6,236 nt of DNA from Nitrososphaerales archaeon (GTDB taxonomy: Archaea > Thermoproteota > Nitrososphaeria > Nitrososphaerales > UBA183), in the NCBI GenBank assembly GCA_030045755.1, contig JASIEW010000064.1, positions 1 to 6,236 on the forward strand. Reading direction: 5' to 3'. This document shows, in pieces, positions 5,728 through 6,236 of this stretch (positions within the stretch are counted from its first letter, which is position 1; each line of letters opens with the position of its first letter). The notes under the pieces were generated by a model, which saw only the letters and a list, made by a program, of their open reading frames with translations, ran no database searches and had not been told where the DNA came from. The position numbers and the translations under genes were made by a program.

Positions 5728-6236
5728 TTGAAAAGGTCCACTACACTCGTGGTCGTCGGAGTCGCCGTCGCGCTGGTTGTGCTGGGCTCCTATGCGGCGA
5801 TAGCCTTGACGGAGTCTCACGGCAGCTCGCCTGTCGTAGTGAACCTGGGCTACTACCTCACGATCAACCATGCGCCCGCGATACTTGGCATATCCGACGG
5901 ATCCTTCCAAAAGGCCGTGGGGTCCTCAGCGGTCATCGACACCACGCTTTTCACCTCAGGCGGGCCGGAAATGGAAGCCCTCCTGGCGGGAAAGATCGAC
6001 ATTGCATACGTAGGTCCCGACCCGGCGGTCAACGCCTACATCCAGTCCATGGAGTGTATCAGCTCAAGCTCTACAAGTTCTAGCTCTGTCAGCACGTCTT
6101 CAGGCTCAGGATCTGGTATCAGCTCTGCCGAAACTAGTTCTTCAAGCAGCTCTACCAGTTCCACCACTAGCACAAACACTTGCAGTTCAGTCAGTTCCAG
6201 TCTCGTGGTGGTGGCCGGAGTCACCAGCGGCGGAGC
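5728..6236 (+). CDS. NitT/TauT-type ABC transporter substrate-binding protein, 5' part
   Basis: At least 169 codons are visible before the right edge. A KR-containing N-terminus and a hydrophobic stretch (residues 5-26) form a signal peptide or membrane anchor. The mature part shows the SsuA/NrtA/ThiY pattern: NLGYYLTINHAPAILG (around residues 39-54), a GGPEMEALLAGKIDIAYVGPDPAVNAYIQS block, then LVVVAGVTSGG. Proteins of this fold bind nitrate, sulfonates, taurine or thiamine precursors outside the membrane and deliver them to an ABC permease; the ligand cannot be told here. Between IQS and LVVVAG, where family members usually have a short loop, lies a 48-residue Ser/Thr-rich insertion. TTG 5728 is chosen for its distance from the TATA-like box; TTG 5713 in the same frame is an alternative adding MVIPA. 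The permease and ATPase genes would be expected just beyond the window. Confidence 0.85.
   Translation, partial: MKRSTTLVVVGVAVALVVLGSYAAIALTESHGSSPVVVNLGYYLTINHAPAILGISDGSFQKAVGSSAVIDTTLFTSGGPEMEALLAGKIDIAYVGPDPAVNAYIQSMECISSSSTSSSSVSTSSGSGSGISSAETSSSSSSTSSTTSTNTCSSVSSSLVVVAGVTSGG
6058..6201 (+). other. Ser/Thr-rich low-complexity insertion in the substrate-binding protein
   Basis: Codons 111-158 of the 5728 gene encode 29 Ser and 8 Thr out of 48 residues, with a few Gly and Val. The segment begins directly after C110 and contains C152 near its end. Serine is written with AGC, AGT, TCA, TCT and TCC, so this is not a simple DNA microsatellite. Third positions are more often A or T than in the flanking codons. 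It interrupts an otherwise normal ligand-binding domain and is probably a surface loop, perhaps O-glycosylated. Confidence 0.75.

Noticed and set aside
6036..6224. Minus-strand frame rich in Glu, Leu and Val
   Set aside because: It is the antisense reading of the Ser/Thr-rich codons of the substrate-binding protein; its composition is explained by that repeat-like coding.
1..6236. CRISPR arrays, tRNA or rRNA genes, insertion sequences
   Set aside because: No regularly spaced repeats, cloverleaf-like segments or transposase motifs were seen by eye.

Overview
The window reads as archaeal DNA. Genes start without Shine-Dalgarno sites but with TATA-like hexamers about 22-26 bp upstream (leaderless transcripts), TTG starts are used, arginine is often AGG, and the products are archaeal-type: a FlaI/TadA-like secretion ATPase, FlaJ/TadC-like membrane proteins, a class III (QxxxExxxL) prepilin and a HerA/VirB4-like ATPase. 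The DNA is GC-rich, and I favour a TACK-lineage archaeon, but nothing here fixes the taxon.

Layout. Positions 1-791 on the minus strand hold a small operon of short, secreted or membrane-anchored proteins with one N-terminal hydrophobic helix and N-glycosylation sequons. They look like minor pilins: one starting at 791, one starting at 429 and probably a third cut by the left edge. Positions 792-921 are a divergent promoter region in which the same 14-base element (GTTGCCTGTT plus an AT-rich tail) occurs once on each strand, ending exactly 23 bases before an ATG on each side (791 minus, 922 plus). From 922 the plus strand carries a compact five-gene run: secretion ATPase (922-2367), first half of a TadC/FlaJ-like platform (2418-3065), second half of that platform (3062-3700), a 69-residue Flp-like prepilin with its own TATA-like box (3721-3930), and a 580-residue HerA/VirB4-like ATPase (3939-5681).

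After a 46-base AT-rich gap with paired repeat boxes, a gene for a NitT/TauT-type ABC transporter substrate-binding protein starts at 5728 and runs off the right edge. It carries a 48-residue Ser/Thr-rich insertion bracketed by cysteines and is probably a separate transport unit.

Working together (inference): the ATPase and the two-part platform would assemble the small pilin, with the divergently expressed glycoprotein-like pilins as minor or tip subunits. The HerA/VirB4-like ATPase in the same run suggests a pilus coupled to DNA or protein movement, comparable in logic to archaeal Ups/Ced DNA exchange or to conjugation systems. No prepilin peptidase, relaxase or nuclease is visible in the window.
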